Shown here piece by piece: positions 44,617 through 53,967 of a stretch of 64,000 bases of DNA; position 1 is the first letter of the stretch; each line of letters starts with the position of its first letter. The DNA comes from Chryseobacterium sp. (lineage in GTDB: Bacteria; Bacteroidota; Bacteroidia; Flavobacteriales; Weeksellaceae). Location of the stretch: contig NZ_JARBTK010000004.1 in assembly GCF_029240215.1 (NCBI RefSeq), forward strand, positions 186,001 to 250,000, written 5' to 3'. A program made the position numbers and the translations under genes. Under the pieces are notes generated by a model. It made no database searches, had not been told where the DNA came from, and worked only from the letters and a program-made list of their open reading frames with translations.

Positions 44617-45213
44617 TTATTCAGCAGCTGGCGTTTCGTCAGTGCTTTCTGCAGCAGGAGCTTCCGGAGCCGCCTCAGCAGGAGTTTCTTCTACAGCAGG
44701 TGCAGCAGCTTCCTCAGCTTTTGCTTCTACTGTTTCAGATTTGTTTTGAAGAGCAGAAACAACTCTTTGAATTGGAGACTGAAGCAATCCGATGATTTCA
44801 CCGATCATTTCTTCTCTAGACTTAATGCTTACTAGAGCATCTAGATTGTTGTCACCAACATAGAAAGTTTCTTGTACAAAAGCAGACTTCAATGCCGGCT
44901 TCTCTTCTTTTTTTCTGAAGTCTTTGATTAATTTTGCAGGAGCGTTTGCCGTCTCAGCAATCATCAAAGCAGAGTTACCTTTGAATGTTTCAAACATCTC
45001 AGAGTAATCTACTCCTTCCATTTGCTCCATTGCTTTTTGCAAAAGTGTATTTTTTACAACTTTTACTTTGATATTTTGCTTGAAAGCCTGTCTTCTGAAA
45101 TCAGAAGATTTAGCAGCGTTCAAACCGTCTAGATCTGCTACATAAACTACTTTAGCATCCTGAAGCAAATCTTTGATCTCTTGTATTGCTACAACTTTTT
45201 GGTCTTTTGTCAT
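44617..45213 (-). CDS. rplJ: Ribosomal protein L10
   Basis: 198-residue base of the L7/L12 stalk, with the rRNA-binding N-terminus (QKVVAIQEIKDLLQDAKVVYVADLDGLN) and the helix that holds L12 dimers. The C-terminus has an extra low-complexity tail of about 30 residues made of Ala, Pro, Glu and Thr (EETPAEAAPEAPAAES), longer than in most bacteria but seen in related flavobacteria. Confidence 0.96.
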   Translation of the reverse strand: MTKDQKVVAIQEIKDLLQDAKVVYVADLDGLNAAKSSDFRRQAFKQNIKVKVVKNTLLQKAMEQMEGVDYSEMFETFKGNSALMIAETANAPAKLIKDFRKKEEKPALKSAFVQETFYVGDNNLDALVSIKSREEMIGEIIGLLQSPIQRVVSALQNKSETVEAKAEEAAAPAVEETPAEAAPEAPAAESTDETPAAE

Positions 45214-45230
45214 TGTCTTAAGGATTATAA

Positions 45231-45923
45231 TTAGTTAACAGATTTACTATCAATTGCGATACCCGGGCTCATTGTAGAAGACAAATAAATGCTCTTCACA
45301 TAAGTACCTTTAGCAGCAGTTGGTTTCATTTTGATCAATGTAGAAATTAATTCCTGAGCATTTTCCTTGATTTTAGCAGCATCGAAAGATACTTTACCAA
45401 TACCAGCGTGGATAATACCGTATTTATCAACTTTGAAATCAATTTTACCAGCTTTAACTTCAGTTACTGCTTTACCAATTTCCATTGTTACAGTACCTGA
45501 TTTAGGGTTAGGCATCAAACCTCTTGGTCCTAATACTCTACCTAATGGTCCTAATTTACCCATAACAGCCGGCATAGTAACGATAACGTCAACATCTGTC
45601 CAACCCTCTTTTATTTTCTGTAAATATTCGTCAAGACCTACATAGTCTGCACCTGCTTCTTTCGCTTCAGCCTCTTTATCTGGTGTAACCAATGCTAAAA
45701 CTTTAACATCTTTACCAGTACCATGAGGAAGAGATACAACACCTCTTACCATTTGGTTAGCTTTTCTAGGATCAACACCTAATCTTACAGCGATATCTAC
45801 AGAAGCGTCAAACTTTGCAGTGTTTACTTCTTTTACAAGAGCAGCACCTTCTTCAAGGTTATAAATTCTTCCTTTTTCTACTTTGCTTAAAGCTTCCTTT
45901 TGCTTTTTAGTTAATTTTGCCAT
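45231..45923 (-). CDS. rplA: Ribosomal protein L1
   Basis: 230-residue L1-stalk protein. Family blocks: [57 protein letters not shown]. In other bacteria L1 represses its own rplK-rplA mRNA. A 5'-proximal hairpin in the rplK leader (46432-46466) is a candidate site. It starts 11 bp after rplK. Confidence 0.97.
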   Translation of the reverse strand: MAKLTKKQKEALSKVEKGRIYNLEEGAALVKEVNTAKFDASVDIAVRLGVDPRKANQMVRGVVSLPHGTGKDVKVLALVTPDKEAEAKEAGADYVGLDEYLQKIKEGWTDVDVIVTMPAVMGKLGPLGRVLGPRGLMPNPKSGTVTMEIGKAVTEVKAGKIDFKVDKYGIIHAGIGKVSFDAAKIKENAQELISTLIKMKPTAAKGTYVKSIYLSSTMSPGIAIDSKSVN

Positions 45924-45934
45924 TTCTCTTAGTT

Positions 45935-46378
45935 TTAAGCGTTAGTTGGTTTAGTTCCTGTTACTCTTAATCCCATAGATCTAGCAGTACCTGCAACCAT
46001 AGAAAGAGCAGAATCCAAAGTAAAACAGTTAAGGTCTGTCATTTTATCTTCTGCGATTTTTTGAACCTGAGCCCAAGATACAGCACCTACTTTGTTTCTG
46101 TTTGGTTCACCGGATCCTCCTTTGATTTTAGCTGCATCCATTAATTGAATTGCTGCAGGTGGAGTTTTAATAACGAATTCAAAAGATTTGTCTTCGTACA
46201 CTGTAATAACTACAGGTAAAACTTGACCTGGCTTATCCTGAGTTCTTCCGTTAAATTGTTTACAAAACTCCATGATGTTCACACCTGCAGAACCTAATGC
46301 CGGACCTACTGGTGGAGATGGGTTTGCAGCTCCTCCTTTTACTTGGAGCTTAACCATTTTAAAGACTTTTTTAGCCAT
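45935..46378 (-). CDS. rplK: Ribosomal protein L11
   Basis: 147-residue GTPase-centre protein with the Pro-rich N-terminus ([34 protein letters not shown]) and the rRNA-binding C-terminal domain ([23 protein letters not shown]). It is first in the rplKAJL unit, driven by its own promoter at 46477-46506. Confidence 0.97.
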   Translation of the reverse strand: MAKKVFKMVKLQVKGGAANPSPPVGPALGSAGVNIMEFCKQFNGRTQDKPGQVLPVVITVYEDKSFEFVIKTPPAAIQLMDAAKIKGGSGEPNRNKVGAVSWAQVQKIAEDKMTDLNCFTLDSALSMVAGTARSMGLRVTGTKPTNA

Positions 46379-46431
46379 TGTTTGTTTTTTAAAAATTGAA
46401 TAATTAATGAGTTTGGAAGCATTTATTATTC

Positions 46432-46466
46432 AGCAGGTTACCGCACTCACATAAAGTAAACCTACT
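46432..46466 (-). promoter_or_regulatory. rplK leader hairpin, candidate L1 site
   Basis: On the minus strand AGTAGGTT pairs with AACCTGCT (8 bp, one G-U) around a 19-nt loop, within a few bases of the predicted 5' end of the rplK mRNA. The position fits autogenous control by L1. The assignment is inferred. Confidence 0.4.
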
Positions 46467-46476
46467 TTTCGGACTG

Positions 46477-46506
46477 CAAAATTATGAAATATTTTTTAAT
46501 TAGCAA
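46477..46506 (-). promoter_or_regulatory. rplKAJL promoter
   Basis: Minus strand: TTG (46504-46506), 19-bp spacer, TAATTTTG (46477-46484). Confidence 0.78.
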
Positions 46507-46658
46507 ATAGTTAACTCATTAAATTTCAGAATAAAATATAAAATTTAATTTAAATGAAATTAAAACCTCATCATTCAAGTCAATAAGCGACAATTTGATT
46601 GACAGGTTTTAAATTTAATAAAGATTTTATTACAAATATGAAAAGGATTCTTAAATAA

Positions 46659-46690
46659 AAAAATACCGCTCATTTCTGAACGGTATTTTT
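46659..46690 (-). terminator. nusG terminator
   Basis: AAAAATACCG/CGGTATTTTT stem, extended inward by further pairs to a GAAA loop on the minus strand, 17 bp after the nusG stop. It separates tuf-secE-nusG from rplK. Confidence 0.8.
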
Positions 46691-46706
46691 TTATATATAA
46701 AAAGTA

Positions 46707-47249
46707 TTACACTTTTTCTACCTGCATAAAGCTTAGCTCCATTGGAGTTTTTCTTCCGAAGATTAAAACAGAAACTTCTACTTTCTTCTTATCTTCCAAG
46801 ATTTTTTCAACGGTACCATTGAAACCATTGAATGGTCCGTCGATTACTTTTACATTTTCACCAACGATGAACGGAATCTCTGCATCTGAAGCAAATTCTG
46901 AAAGTTCATCCATTCTTCCAAGCATTCTGTTAACCTCTGATTTTCTCATCGGAACAGGATCTCCGCCCTTAGTTAAACTTAAGAAAGAAATAACACCAGG
47001 AATATTCTTGATAACGTGAGGAATCTCCCCCATCAACTCAGCTTCTACCATCAGATAGCCCGGATAATAAGGTCTCTCTTTTGGAACTTTCTTCCCATTT
47101 CTAAGCTGAATAACCTTTTCCATAGGAATAACCACCTGAGTAACATACTGCTCAAACCCTAAACGCTTGATTTCTGTCTCAATATAGTTTTTCACTTTAT
47201 TTTCCTGTCCGCTGATTGCTTTCAGCACATACCATTTCAATTCGCTCAT
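46707..47249 (-). CDS. nusG: Transcription antitermination factor NusG
   Basis: 180 residues. The NGN domain (KWYVLKAISGQENKVKNYIE, then YPGYLMVEAEL, then VPMRKSEVNRML) and the KOW domain (VGENVKVIDGPFNGFNGTVEKI) are both present. NusG binds the RNA polymerase clamp and links it to Rho or the ribosome. It lies 18 bp after secE in the canonical tuf-tRNA-secE-nusG order. Confidence 0.97.
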   Translation of the reverse strand: MSELKWYVLKAISGQENKVKNYIETEIKRLGFEQYVTQVVIPMEKVIQLRNGKKVPKERPYYPGYLMVEAELMGEIPHVIKNIPGVISFLSLTKGGDPVPMRKSEVNRMLGRMDELSEFASDAEIPFIVGENVKVIDGPFNGFNGTVEKILEDKKKVEVSVLIFGRKTPMELSFMQVEKV

Positions 47250-47267
47250 TATGGGAAAATACTTTTT

Positions 47268-47471
47268 TTAGTTGAAGGTATTGATTAGTATTCCGATGAT
47301 GTTGCTGATTGCTTTAGAAAACAGCTCATCAACTCCGAATGTAAACAATGCCAAAATAACAGTTGCAATAGTAACTACAATAGTTGAAGACTGTAAGTCA
47401 GACCACTTGGGCCACTCTACTTTATGTCTAAATTCGTTATAAGAACCTTTTAAAAATTCTACTAAGCTCAT
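47268..47471 (-). CDS. secE: Preprotein translocase subunit SecE
   Basis: A single-helix SecE of 67 residues from the ATG at 47471 (MSLVEFLKGSYNEFRHKVEWP). The amphipathic KVEWPKWSDLQSS turn precedes one transmembrane helix (TIVVTIATVILALFTFGVDELF). An upstream in-frame start at 47495 is impossible, since it lies inside the tRNA-Trp gene. Confidence 0.95.
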   Translation of the reverse strand: MSLVEFLKGSYNEFRHKVEWPKWSDLQSSTIVVTIATVILALFTFGVDELFSKAISNIIGILINTFN

Positions 47472-47484
47472 TATTTTCTTTTTG

Positions 47485-47555
47485 CACGGGCACAAGGATT
47501 CGAACCCTGATCAACGGTGTTGGAGACCGGTATCCTACCATTGGACGATGCCCGT
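47485..47555 (-). tRNA. tRNA-Trp (anticodon CCA)
   Basis: The minus strand folds into a cloverleaf. The acceptor stem is ACGGGCA/TGCCCGT, the D stem GTCC/GGAT, the anticodon loop CTCCAAC with CCA, and the T arm CAGGG-TTCGAAT-CCTTG. The discriminator is G and the CCA end is not encoded. One pair at the base of the anticodon stem is a C-U mismatch. It sits between tuf and secE, as in other Bacteroidota. Confidence 0.95.
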
Positions 47556-47562
47556 AGATTAA

Positions 47563-47596
47563 AAAAGGTTCCGTAAGTTTCCTTACGGAACCTTTT
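47563..47596 (-). terminator. tuf terminator
   Basis: A perfect 15-bp stem (AAAAGGTTCCGTAAG with CTTACGGAACCTTTT) and a 4-nt loop, 15 bp after the tuf stop and just before the tRNA. Confidence 0.85.
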
Positions 47597-47610
47597 ATAT
47601 TATATTAGAA

Positions 47611-48825
47611 TTAATCTAAGATTTCAGTAACCTGACCTGAACCAACTGTTCTACCTCCTTCTCTGATCGCAAATCTAAGACCTACGTTAAGAGCGATTGG
47701 TTGTAACAATTCTACAGTGATCTCTAAGTTATCACCAGGCATTACCATTTCTACACCTTCTGGCAAGAAGATCTCACCTGTAACGTCAGTAGTTCTTACG
47801 TAGAACTGAGGACGGTACTTGTTGTGGAATGGAGTGTGACGTCCACCTTCTTCCTTAGAAAGGATATAAACTGAAGCTTTGAATTTTTTGTGTGGCTTCA
47901 CTGAATCTTTCTTAGCGATAACCATACCTCTCTTGATATCAGTTTTTTCAATACCTCTCAACAATAGACCTACGTTATCTCCAGCTTCACCTCTGTCTAG
48001 GATTTTTCTGAACATCTCAACTCCTGTAATAGTAGAAGTTAATTTTTCTTCACCCATACCGATGATATCTACAGGATCTCCTGTGTTGATAATACCAGCT
48101 TCAATTCTACCAGTTGCAACAGTACCTCTACCTGTAATAGAGAATACGTCTTCGATTGGCATCAAGAATGGCTTATCAGTATCTCTTGGTGGTTGCTCGA
48201 TCCATTCGTCAACAGCATCCATTAATTGTTCAACAGATTTGAACCATTGATCATCAGTTTTAGCACCTCCTTCAGCAGTAGCAGCTGTAAGAGCACCTAA
48301 AGCAGAACCTTGAATTACTGGAGAGTTATCTCCGTCAAATTCGTAAGTAGACAATAAGTCTCTCAATTCCATTTCAACTAGCTCTAACAATTCAGCATCA
48401 TCAACCATGTCAACTTTGTTCATAAAAACAACGATTCTAGGTACGTTTACCTGACGACAAAGAAGGATATGCTCTCTAGTTTGAGGCATTGGCCCGTCTG
48501 TAGCAGCACATACAACGATAGCACCATCCATCTGAGCAGCACCAGTTACCATGTTCTTTACGTAATCGGCGTGACCTGGACAATCTACGTGAGCATAATG
48601 TCTTTTTTCAGTTTCGTATTCGATGTGAGCAGTATTGATAGTAATCCCTCTTTCTTTTTCTTCTGGAGCAGAGTCAATAGAAGAGAAATCTTTTTTCTCA
48701 GCAAGACCTTTGCTAGCCAATACAGCAGAAATTGCTGCAGTAAGTGTAGTTTTACCATGGTCAACGTGACCAATAGTACCAATGTTCAAGTGTGGTTTGT
48801 TACGATTAAACGTTTCCTTTGCCAT
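47611..48825 (-). CDS. tuf: Elongation factor Tu
   Basis: 404 residues. The GTPase motifs [16 protein letters not shown] and NKVDMVD are intact, followed by domains 2 and 3 ([15 protein letters not shown], then [15 protein letters not shown]). It is about ten residues longer than the E. coli protein owing to an insert after GSALGAL ([13 protein letters not shown]), in the GTPase domain. The promoter -7 box is 45-50 bp upstream. Confidence 0.98.
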   Translation of the reverse strand: MAKETFNRNKPHLNIGTIGHVDHGKTTLTAAISAVLASKGLAEKKDFSSIDSAPEEKERGITINTAHIEYETEKRHYAHVDCPGHADYVKNMVTGAAQMDGAIVVCAATDGPMPQTREHILLCRQVNVPRIVVFMNKVDMVDDAELLELVEMELRDLLSTYEFDGDNSPVIQGSALGALTAATAEGGAKTDDQWFKSVEQLMDAVDEWIEQPPRDTDKPFLMPIEDVFSITGRGTVATGRIEAGIINTGDPVDIIGMGEEKLTSTITGVEMFRKILDRGEAGDNVGLLLRGIEKTDIKRGMVIAKKDSVKPHKKFKASVYILSKEEGGRHTPFHNKYRPQFYVRTTDVTGEIFLPEGVEMVMPGDNLEITVELLQPIALNVGLRFAIREGGRTVGSGQVTEILD

Positions 48826-48869
48826 GATTTAAATTATTTATTTTATTGTTTATTCAAATTTTCGGTGTG

Positions 48870-48877
48870 CAAATATA
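48870..48877 (-). promoter_or_regulatory. -7 box of tuf
   Basis: TATATTTG on the minus strand. The -33 region is TTT rather than TTG at 18 bp. The leader would be about 38 nt. Confidence 0.6.
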
Positions 48878-49071
48878 ATGAATTTTTAAATACTAAAATC
48901 TTTTTGTGAAAAAAAGTTTAATATTCAAATCCAAAAACTGCAAACCTCTATTTTTTGTATATTGGAATTGCAAATTTATAACAAAAAAATGAATTAAAAA
49001 AAACACTTTACAAATCCGGGATCTTTTTTCTCTCGTATATTTAGACGAAACTATTAATTAAAATAAATATT

Positions 49072-50571
49072 ATGAAAAAACTATCCAACTTTTGTCTGGC
49101 TACATTCGCACTTGTCACGGTATTCTCGTGTGATGATGATGAAAACAGTATGCCTGAAATCCCAGTAACCACTCCCGATGTGATGGTTTACGGACTGACC
49201 GAGAACAATCAGCTTTTGTATTTTAATGCCAATAATTCTTCATCTTTTGCTTCTACAAAAACAATTACGGGAATTCCTTCCGGGGAAAAATTAATGAGCA
49301 TCGACTTTAGACCGGCTACTGGTGAACTATATGCCGTATCTAATGCAAGCAAATTCTATATTATCAATACCTCAACAGCAAATACAAGAGCTGTAGGAAC
49401 AACCTCTTTTACTCCCGTAATTTCAGGAACAGTGGCTTCAATTGATTTTAATCCTACAGTTGACAGAATCAGATTGGTAACCAATACAGGGCAAAACCTT
49501 CGTTTGAATCCTGAAACAGGTGCTGTTGCTGCAACAGATACAAGCATTGCGACATCATCTTCTATTACAGGAATTGCATATACAAACAGTAAATCGGGTG
49601 CTGCAACAACAACTTTGTACGATCTTGATGCAACTGCTGGAAAATTATTTAAACAAGATCCGCCCAACAACGGAACTTTGGTAGAAGTTGGAAGTTTAGG
49701 TATTACATTTACAGGTCAGGCAGCTTTTGATATTAATCCTGAAAATACTGTGGCTTTAATGGCTGCAACTACTGGCTCTCAGAATAATCTTTACACTGTT
49801 GATCTTAATAGCGGCAAAGCAGCCAATATTGGGGCTTTATCTCAAAAAGTAATCGATTTGGCTATTCCAACCAATCCTGTTGCATATGCAATTGATAACG
49901 CTAATGCATTACAGATTTTTGATCCGAATAATCCTGTACCGATTACAAAAGCAATCACAGGTTTACAGGCAAGTGAAGGAATTTTAGGAATTGACTTCAG
50001 ACCTCTGAACGGACAGCTATATGCTTTAGGAAGCTCAAGCAGAATTTATACGATCAATTTGGGTACAGGTGCAGCAACTGCGGTTGGAGCGCAACTTCCG
50101 ACATTGCTTAACGGAACCGAATTCGGATTTGATTTCAATCCTACTGTTGATAAAATAAGAGTGGTAAGCAATATGGGACAAAATTTAAGATTAAATCCTG
50201 TAGACGGAACAATTACCGGAACCGACACTGCGCTTAATCCTACTCCTGTAGCTGTTGGCGCAGCGGCTTATACTGACAATTTTGCGGGTGCAACTACTAC
50301 TTCTCTGTTTGTAATCGACCATAATACAGATAAATTATATCTTCAAAACCCACCAAACAACGGAACTTTAGTTGAAAGAGGTTCTTTAGGAATCAATATT
50401 TCCGGGGCAAATGGTTTCGACATAGGAAGTACCAGTCAGAAGGCCTATTTACTTGCAACCGTTGGCGGGACTACAAGAATTTATACTGTAAACACTACAA
50501 ATGGCTCTACAGCTTCCTTAGCTATTTACCCAAATCCCGTAAAAGGATTTACAATTGGTTTAGGATTCTAA
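49072..50571 (+). CDS. DUF4394 lipoprotein, duplicated domain
   Basis: 499-residue lipoprotein (lipobox FSC, Cys20, followed by DDDE, an outer-membrane or surface export signal in Bacteroidota). Two tandem DUF4394 domains of about 230 residues each are obvious: SIDFRPATGELYAVSNASKFYIIN and GIDFRPLNGQLYALGSSSRIYTIN, each followed by FNPTVDxIRxVxNxGQNLRLNP and a PPNNGTLVExGSLGI block. It probably folds as a beta-propeller. The final residues IYPNPVKGFTIGLGF recall a T9SS YPNP start that stops short. Role unknown. Confidence 0.9.
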   Translation: MKKLSNFCLATFALVTVFSCDDDENSMPEIPVTTPDVMVYGLTENNQLLYFNANNSSSFASTKTITGIPSGEKLMSIDFRPATGELYAVSNASKFYIINTSTANTRAVGTTSFTPVISGTVASIDFNPTVDRIRLVTNTGQNLRLNPETGAVAATDTSIATSSSITGIAYTNSKSGAATTTLYDLDATAGKLFKQDPPNNGTLVEVGSLGITFTGQAAFDINPENTVALMAATTGSQNNLYTVDLNSGKAANIGALSQKVIDLAIPTNPVAYAIDNANALQIFDPNNPVPITKAITGLQASEGILGIDFRPLNGQLYALGSSSRIYTINLGTGAATAVGAQLPTLLNGTEFGFDFNPTVDKIRVVSNMGQNLRLNPVDGTITGTDTALNPTPVAVGAAAYTDNFAGATTTSLFVIDHNTDKLYLQNPPNNGTLVERGSLGINISGANGFDIGSTSQKAYLLATVGGTTRIYTVNTTNGSTASLAIYPNPVKGFTIGLGF

Positions 50572-50600
50572 AAATACAGTCTTGATATTCATATAAAGAG

Positions 50601-50628
50601 GCCCGGAACAGATTCATCTGTTCCGGGC
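50601..50628. terminator. Terminator between DUF4394 and czcA-like genes
   Basis: GCCCGGAACAGA, TTCA loop, TCTGTTCCGGGC: a perfect 12-bp stem between two convergent genes. Confidence 0.8.
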
Positions 50629-50660
50629 TTCAACTATATAAAGATAAATGAAAGAACAAT

Positions 50661-53600
50661 CTAAGTAATCTCTGTTTTTTTAGATGTATTAAAAATCCAG
50701 AAGATGATCGGGAAAATCAACAGCGTTAAAAACGTTGCCGTGATCAAACCGCCGATAATCACAATTGCCAAAGGTTTCTGAGATTCTGAACCGATTCCTG
50801 TAGAAAGAGCCGCTGGTAAGAGCCCGATTGATGCCATTAAAGCCGTCATAATCACCGGTCGCGTTCTGGATTTGACTCCATTAAAAATAGCTTCATCCAA
50901 TTGCAATCCGTTTTTAACATTCTGATGGAATTCTGTTATTAAAATAACTCCGTTTTGAATACAGATTCCCAAAAGCGCAATCATTCCGACTCCGGCAGAA
51001 ATCCCGAAATTCATTCCTGTAATATGGAGCGCAATGATTCCACCGATCAATGCAAAAGGTACATTTGCCAGAACCAAAAGTGAATCTTTCATATTTCCGA
51101 AAAGGATAAACAGTAAAAAGAAAATCCCTAAAATACTGATCGGAACAACTTGCGCCAATCTTGCAGAAGCACGTTGCTGATTTTCAAACTGCCCCGTCCA
51201 ACCCACAGAATATCCGTCCGGAATTTCAATTTTCGCCACTTCTTTCTGCGCATCGCCGATTGTTCCTCCCAAATCTCGGTCACGAATTGAGAATTTAATT
51301 CCGATATATCTTTTAATATCATCTCTGTAAATAAATGCAGCTCCGTTATCTTTCACAATCGTACTGATCTCCTTTAAAGGAATTTTTGCGCCGTCCTGCG
51401 TAGGAACCATCAACGATGCAATATCTTTTTCATCTTTTCTGTACTGTTCCGAATATCTTAAACGGATCGGAAATTTTCTTTCACCGTCAAACATTTCTGA
51501 AGCCGTTTTTCCACCGAAAGCCATTTCAAGAACAGATTGTGCATCATCGGGTACTACTCCGTAAGCAGCCATTTTATCTCTGTCAAGAACTACACTCACT
51601 TCAGGTTGGCCGATATTTTTAATAATTCCTGCATCTTTTACGCCCTCAACATTTTTTATGGATTTTAAAACCTCATCAGCTAATTTGTCTAAAGTCTGTA
51701 AATTATCACCATAAATTTTAATTCCGTTTTCTGCCTTAAAACCGGCAACAGCTTCTGCCACGTTATCTGAAATCGGCTGAGAATAATTAAAAGTAATTCC
51801 CTGATAATTTCTGAGTTTTTTATCGATTTCTTCCACCAGTTGTTCGTAATTGATCTTACGTTTCCATTCATCTTTCGGTTTTAAATTGACAGCAAACTGC
51901 ACAAATCCAAATCCGTTTGGATCGGTTCCGTCATTGCTTCGACCGGTTTGTGCCAAAACATCGGTGACTTCGGGAGCGCTCATGATATCTTTTTTAAGAA
52001 TATCTGCAGTTTTCAAAGATTCTTTTAGTGAAGAACTCATCGGCATTTCGGCGGTGATCCAAAGTGAACCTTCATTTAATTGAGGTAAAAATTCTGTTCC
52101 TAAAAACTTTCCTGAAAATAAAGTAACCGCCATGAATGAGATTGCAACGATTAAACTTAATTTTTTATGTTTAAATGTAAATCTGAAACCTCTTAAAACG
52201 ATTCTGTCCCAGAAATTCACAAAAGGATTGACCTTTTCTCTCACATTTTTATTTAAAAGCAAATGTGAAAGCACAGGAACTAATGTCAATGTAAAAATCA
52301 AAGCTCCGATTAGTGCAAAACCAAGCGTAAAAGCTAATGGTGAAAACATTTTCCCTTCCACTTTCTGGAATGAGAAAATTGGAATTAATGAAGTGATAAT
52401 AATTAATTTTGAAAAGAAAATAGCTTTTCCGAGACCGGTTCCGGTTTGTTTGATCCAGCCTGCTTTTGCCATTTTGTTGAATTTTTCTGGACCGTATTTC
52501 TTAGCTTTATGATCGAGCATTACAAAAATACCTTCTACCATGACGACGGCTCCGTCTATGATAATTCCAAAATCTACAGCTCCTAGTGAAAGTAAATTGG
52601 CACTCATTCCTGCCATTTTTAAACATAAAAATGCAAACAATAATGACAGCGGAATAATGATGGAAACTATCAAAGTAGTTCGCCAATCTGCCATAAAAAT
52701 TAAAACGATGACCGTTACCAGAATAATTCCTTCCAGTAAATTGTGCATTACAGTCTCGGTAGTGAAATCCATCAGATTATCACGGTCGTAGAAAGTGACC
52801 ATTTTCACATCTTTCGGAAGGATTTTTTCGTTGAGTTCTTTAATTTTAGCTTTTATACCCACCAAAACTTCACGCGGATTTTCACCTTTTCTCATTACTA
52901 CAATTCCTTCCACGGTATCTTCCTGATTGTTTAATCCGGCTTGTCCTACTCTCGGCAACGAACTTTCGTGAACTTCGGCAACATTTTTTACCAAAACAGG
53001 ATTTCCGCTGTCATTCTGAATGGTAATATTCCCTATATCTTCATTCGACTGTACCAAACCGATTCCTCGTACAACATAGGCTTGTCCGTTTTTTTCAATG
53101 ACATCTCCGCCTACATTCAGATTGCTTTTGGTCACAGCTTCAAAAACCTGAGAAGGCGTTAAATTGTATTTATCTAAAGCTCTCGGATCAATACTCAACT
53201 CAAATACTTTATCCTGACCACCAAAAACATTGATGTCTGCAACTCTTGGAACGCCTCTTAAAGCACGATCGATGACCCAATTTTGTAACGTTAATAATTC
53301 TCTGGAATCTTTCTTTTTACTTTCTAAAGTATATCTGAAAATTTCTCCGGTCGGTCCGTAAGGAGGCTGCACTTCGGGATCAACTTCATCTGGAAGACTT
53401 ACGTTTCTCAACTGATTATTAACCTGATTTCTGGCAAAAATATCATCTACCCCATCGTCAAAAATAATTTTAACAATCGAAAGTCCGAACATGGTCGTAC
53501 TTCTCACACTCGTTTTTTTTTGAACCGGACTCATTGCCAATTCGATCGGAGTCGTAACAAAACGCTCCACTTCTTCGGCACTTCTTCCGTTCCATTGGGT

Positions 53601-53759
53601 GATGATGACAATCTGGGTATTGGTCACATCAGGGAAGGCTTCGATCGGCATATTTTTGAAACTGATAAAACCTGTAACTGCCAAAATCGCTACCCAAATA
53701 AACGTGAAAGCTTTATTTTTCAGGGAAAATGATATTATATTTTTAATGAATTTATTCAT
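50661..53759 (-). CDS. Heavy-metal RND efflux pump (CzcA/CusA type)
   Basis: A 1032-residue inner-membrane proton/metal antiporter. It has the HME-RND layout: a first membrane helix, a large periplasmic loop (PIEAFPDVTNTQIVIITQWNGRSAEEVE), helices 2-7 with the proton-relay motif DFGIIIDGAVVMVEG (helix 4), a second loop and helices 8-12. The DFG-DGAVVMVE motif is closer to CzcA (Co/Zn/Cd) than to CusA (Cu/Ag), but the metal remains uncertain. The operon order is TolC-like, adaptor, pump, with a 208-bp gap before this gene that contains a REP-like hairpin. Confidence 0.9.
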   Translation of the reverse strand: MNKFIKNIISFSLKNKAFTFIWVAILAVTGFISFKNMPIEAFPDVTNTQIVIITQWNGRSAEEVERFVTTPIELAMSPVQKKTSVRSTTMFGLSIVKIIFDDGVDDIFARNQVNNQLRNVSLPDEVDPEVQPPYGPTGEIFRYTLESKKKDSRELLTLQNWVIDRALRGVPRVADINVFGGQDKVFELSIDPRALDKYNLTPSQVFEAVTKSNLNVGGDVIEKNGQAYVVRGIGLVQSNEDIGNITIQNDSGNPVLVKNVAEVHESSLPRVGQAGLNNQEDTVEGIVVMRKGENPREVLVGIKAKIKELNEKILPKDVKMVTFYDRDNLMDFTTETVMHNLLEGIILVTVIVLIFMADWRTTLIVSIIIPLSLLFAFLCLKMAGMSANLLSLGAVDFGIIIDGAVVMVEGIFVMLDHKAKKYGPEKFNKMAKAGWIKQTGTGLGKAIFFSKLIIITSLIPIFSFQKVEGKMFSPLAFTLGFALIGALIFTLTLVPVLSHLLLNKNVREKVNPFVNFWDRIVLRGFRFTFKHKKLSLIVAISFMAVTLFSGKFLGTEFLPQLNEGSLWITAEMPMSSSLKESLKTADILKKDIMSAPEVTDVLAQTGRSNDGTDPNGFGFVQFAVNLKPKDEWKRKINYEQLVEEIDKKLRNYQGITFNYSQPISDNVAEAVAGFKAENGIKIYGDNLQTLDKLADEVLKSIKNVEGVKDAGIIKNIGQPEVSVVLDRDKMAAYGVVPDDAQSVLEMAFGGKTASEMFDGERKFPIRLRYSEQYRKDEKDIASLMVPTQDGAKIPLKEISTIVKDNGAAFIYRDDIKRYIGIKFSIRDRDLGGTIGDAQKEVAKIEIPDGYSVGWTGQFENQQRASARLAQVVPISILGIFFLLFILFGNMKDSLLVLANVPFALIGGIIALHITGMNFGISAGVGMIALLGICIQNGVILITEFHQNVKNGLQLDEAIFNGVKSRTRPVIMTALMASIGLLPAALSTGIGSESQKPLAIVIIGGLITATFLTLLIFPIIFWIFNTSKKTEIT

Positions 53760-53839
53760 GAGAGAAATAGAGGTTAGGTATTAGGATTTAGGCATTAGAG
53801 CTAATGTTAATTAGCTAGGATTGAATTACTTTTAAAAGT

Positions 53840-53890
53840 CTTTGTCATGCCAAAAGAATCTAAATTAGATCTAAAATTACGATGACAAAG
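53840..53890. repeat. REP-like inverted repeat, second copy
   Basis: CTTTGTCAT (53840-53848) and ATGACAAAG (53882-53890) are perfect inverted arms with an inner GAATCTA/TAGATCT pairing. The ends match those of the element at 14243-14323. It lies between the adaptor and pump genes of the efflux operon. Confidence 0.55.
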
Positions 53891-53967
53891 TGGATGGTTA
53901 TCTTCTTATGTATTATTATTTTTAAAACTATATGATTAAATTATAGTTTTGAATGTGATTGACAATC

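Noticed and set aside
47472..47495. N-terminal extension of SecE (MCPCKKKI)
   Set aside because: It is encoded by the 3' end of tRNA-Trp. The next ATG gives a normal SecE.
50661..53759. Copper-specific CusA
   Set aside because: The helix-4 motif is of the CzcA kind and no Met-rich relay is obvious. I keep the metal open.
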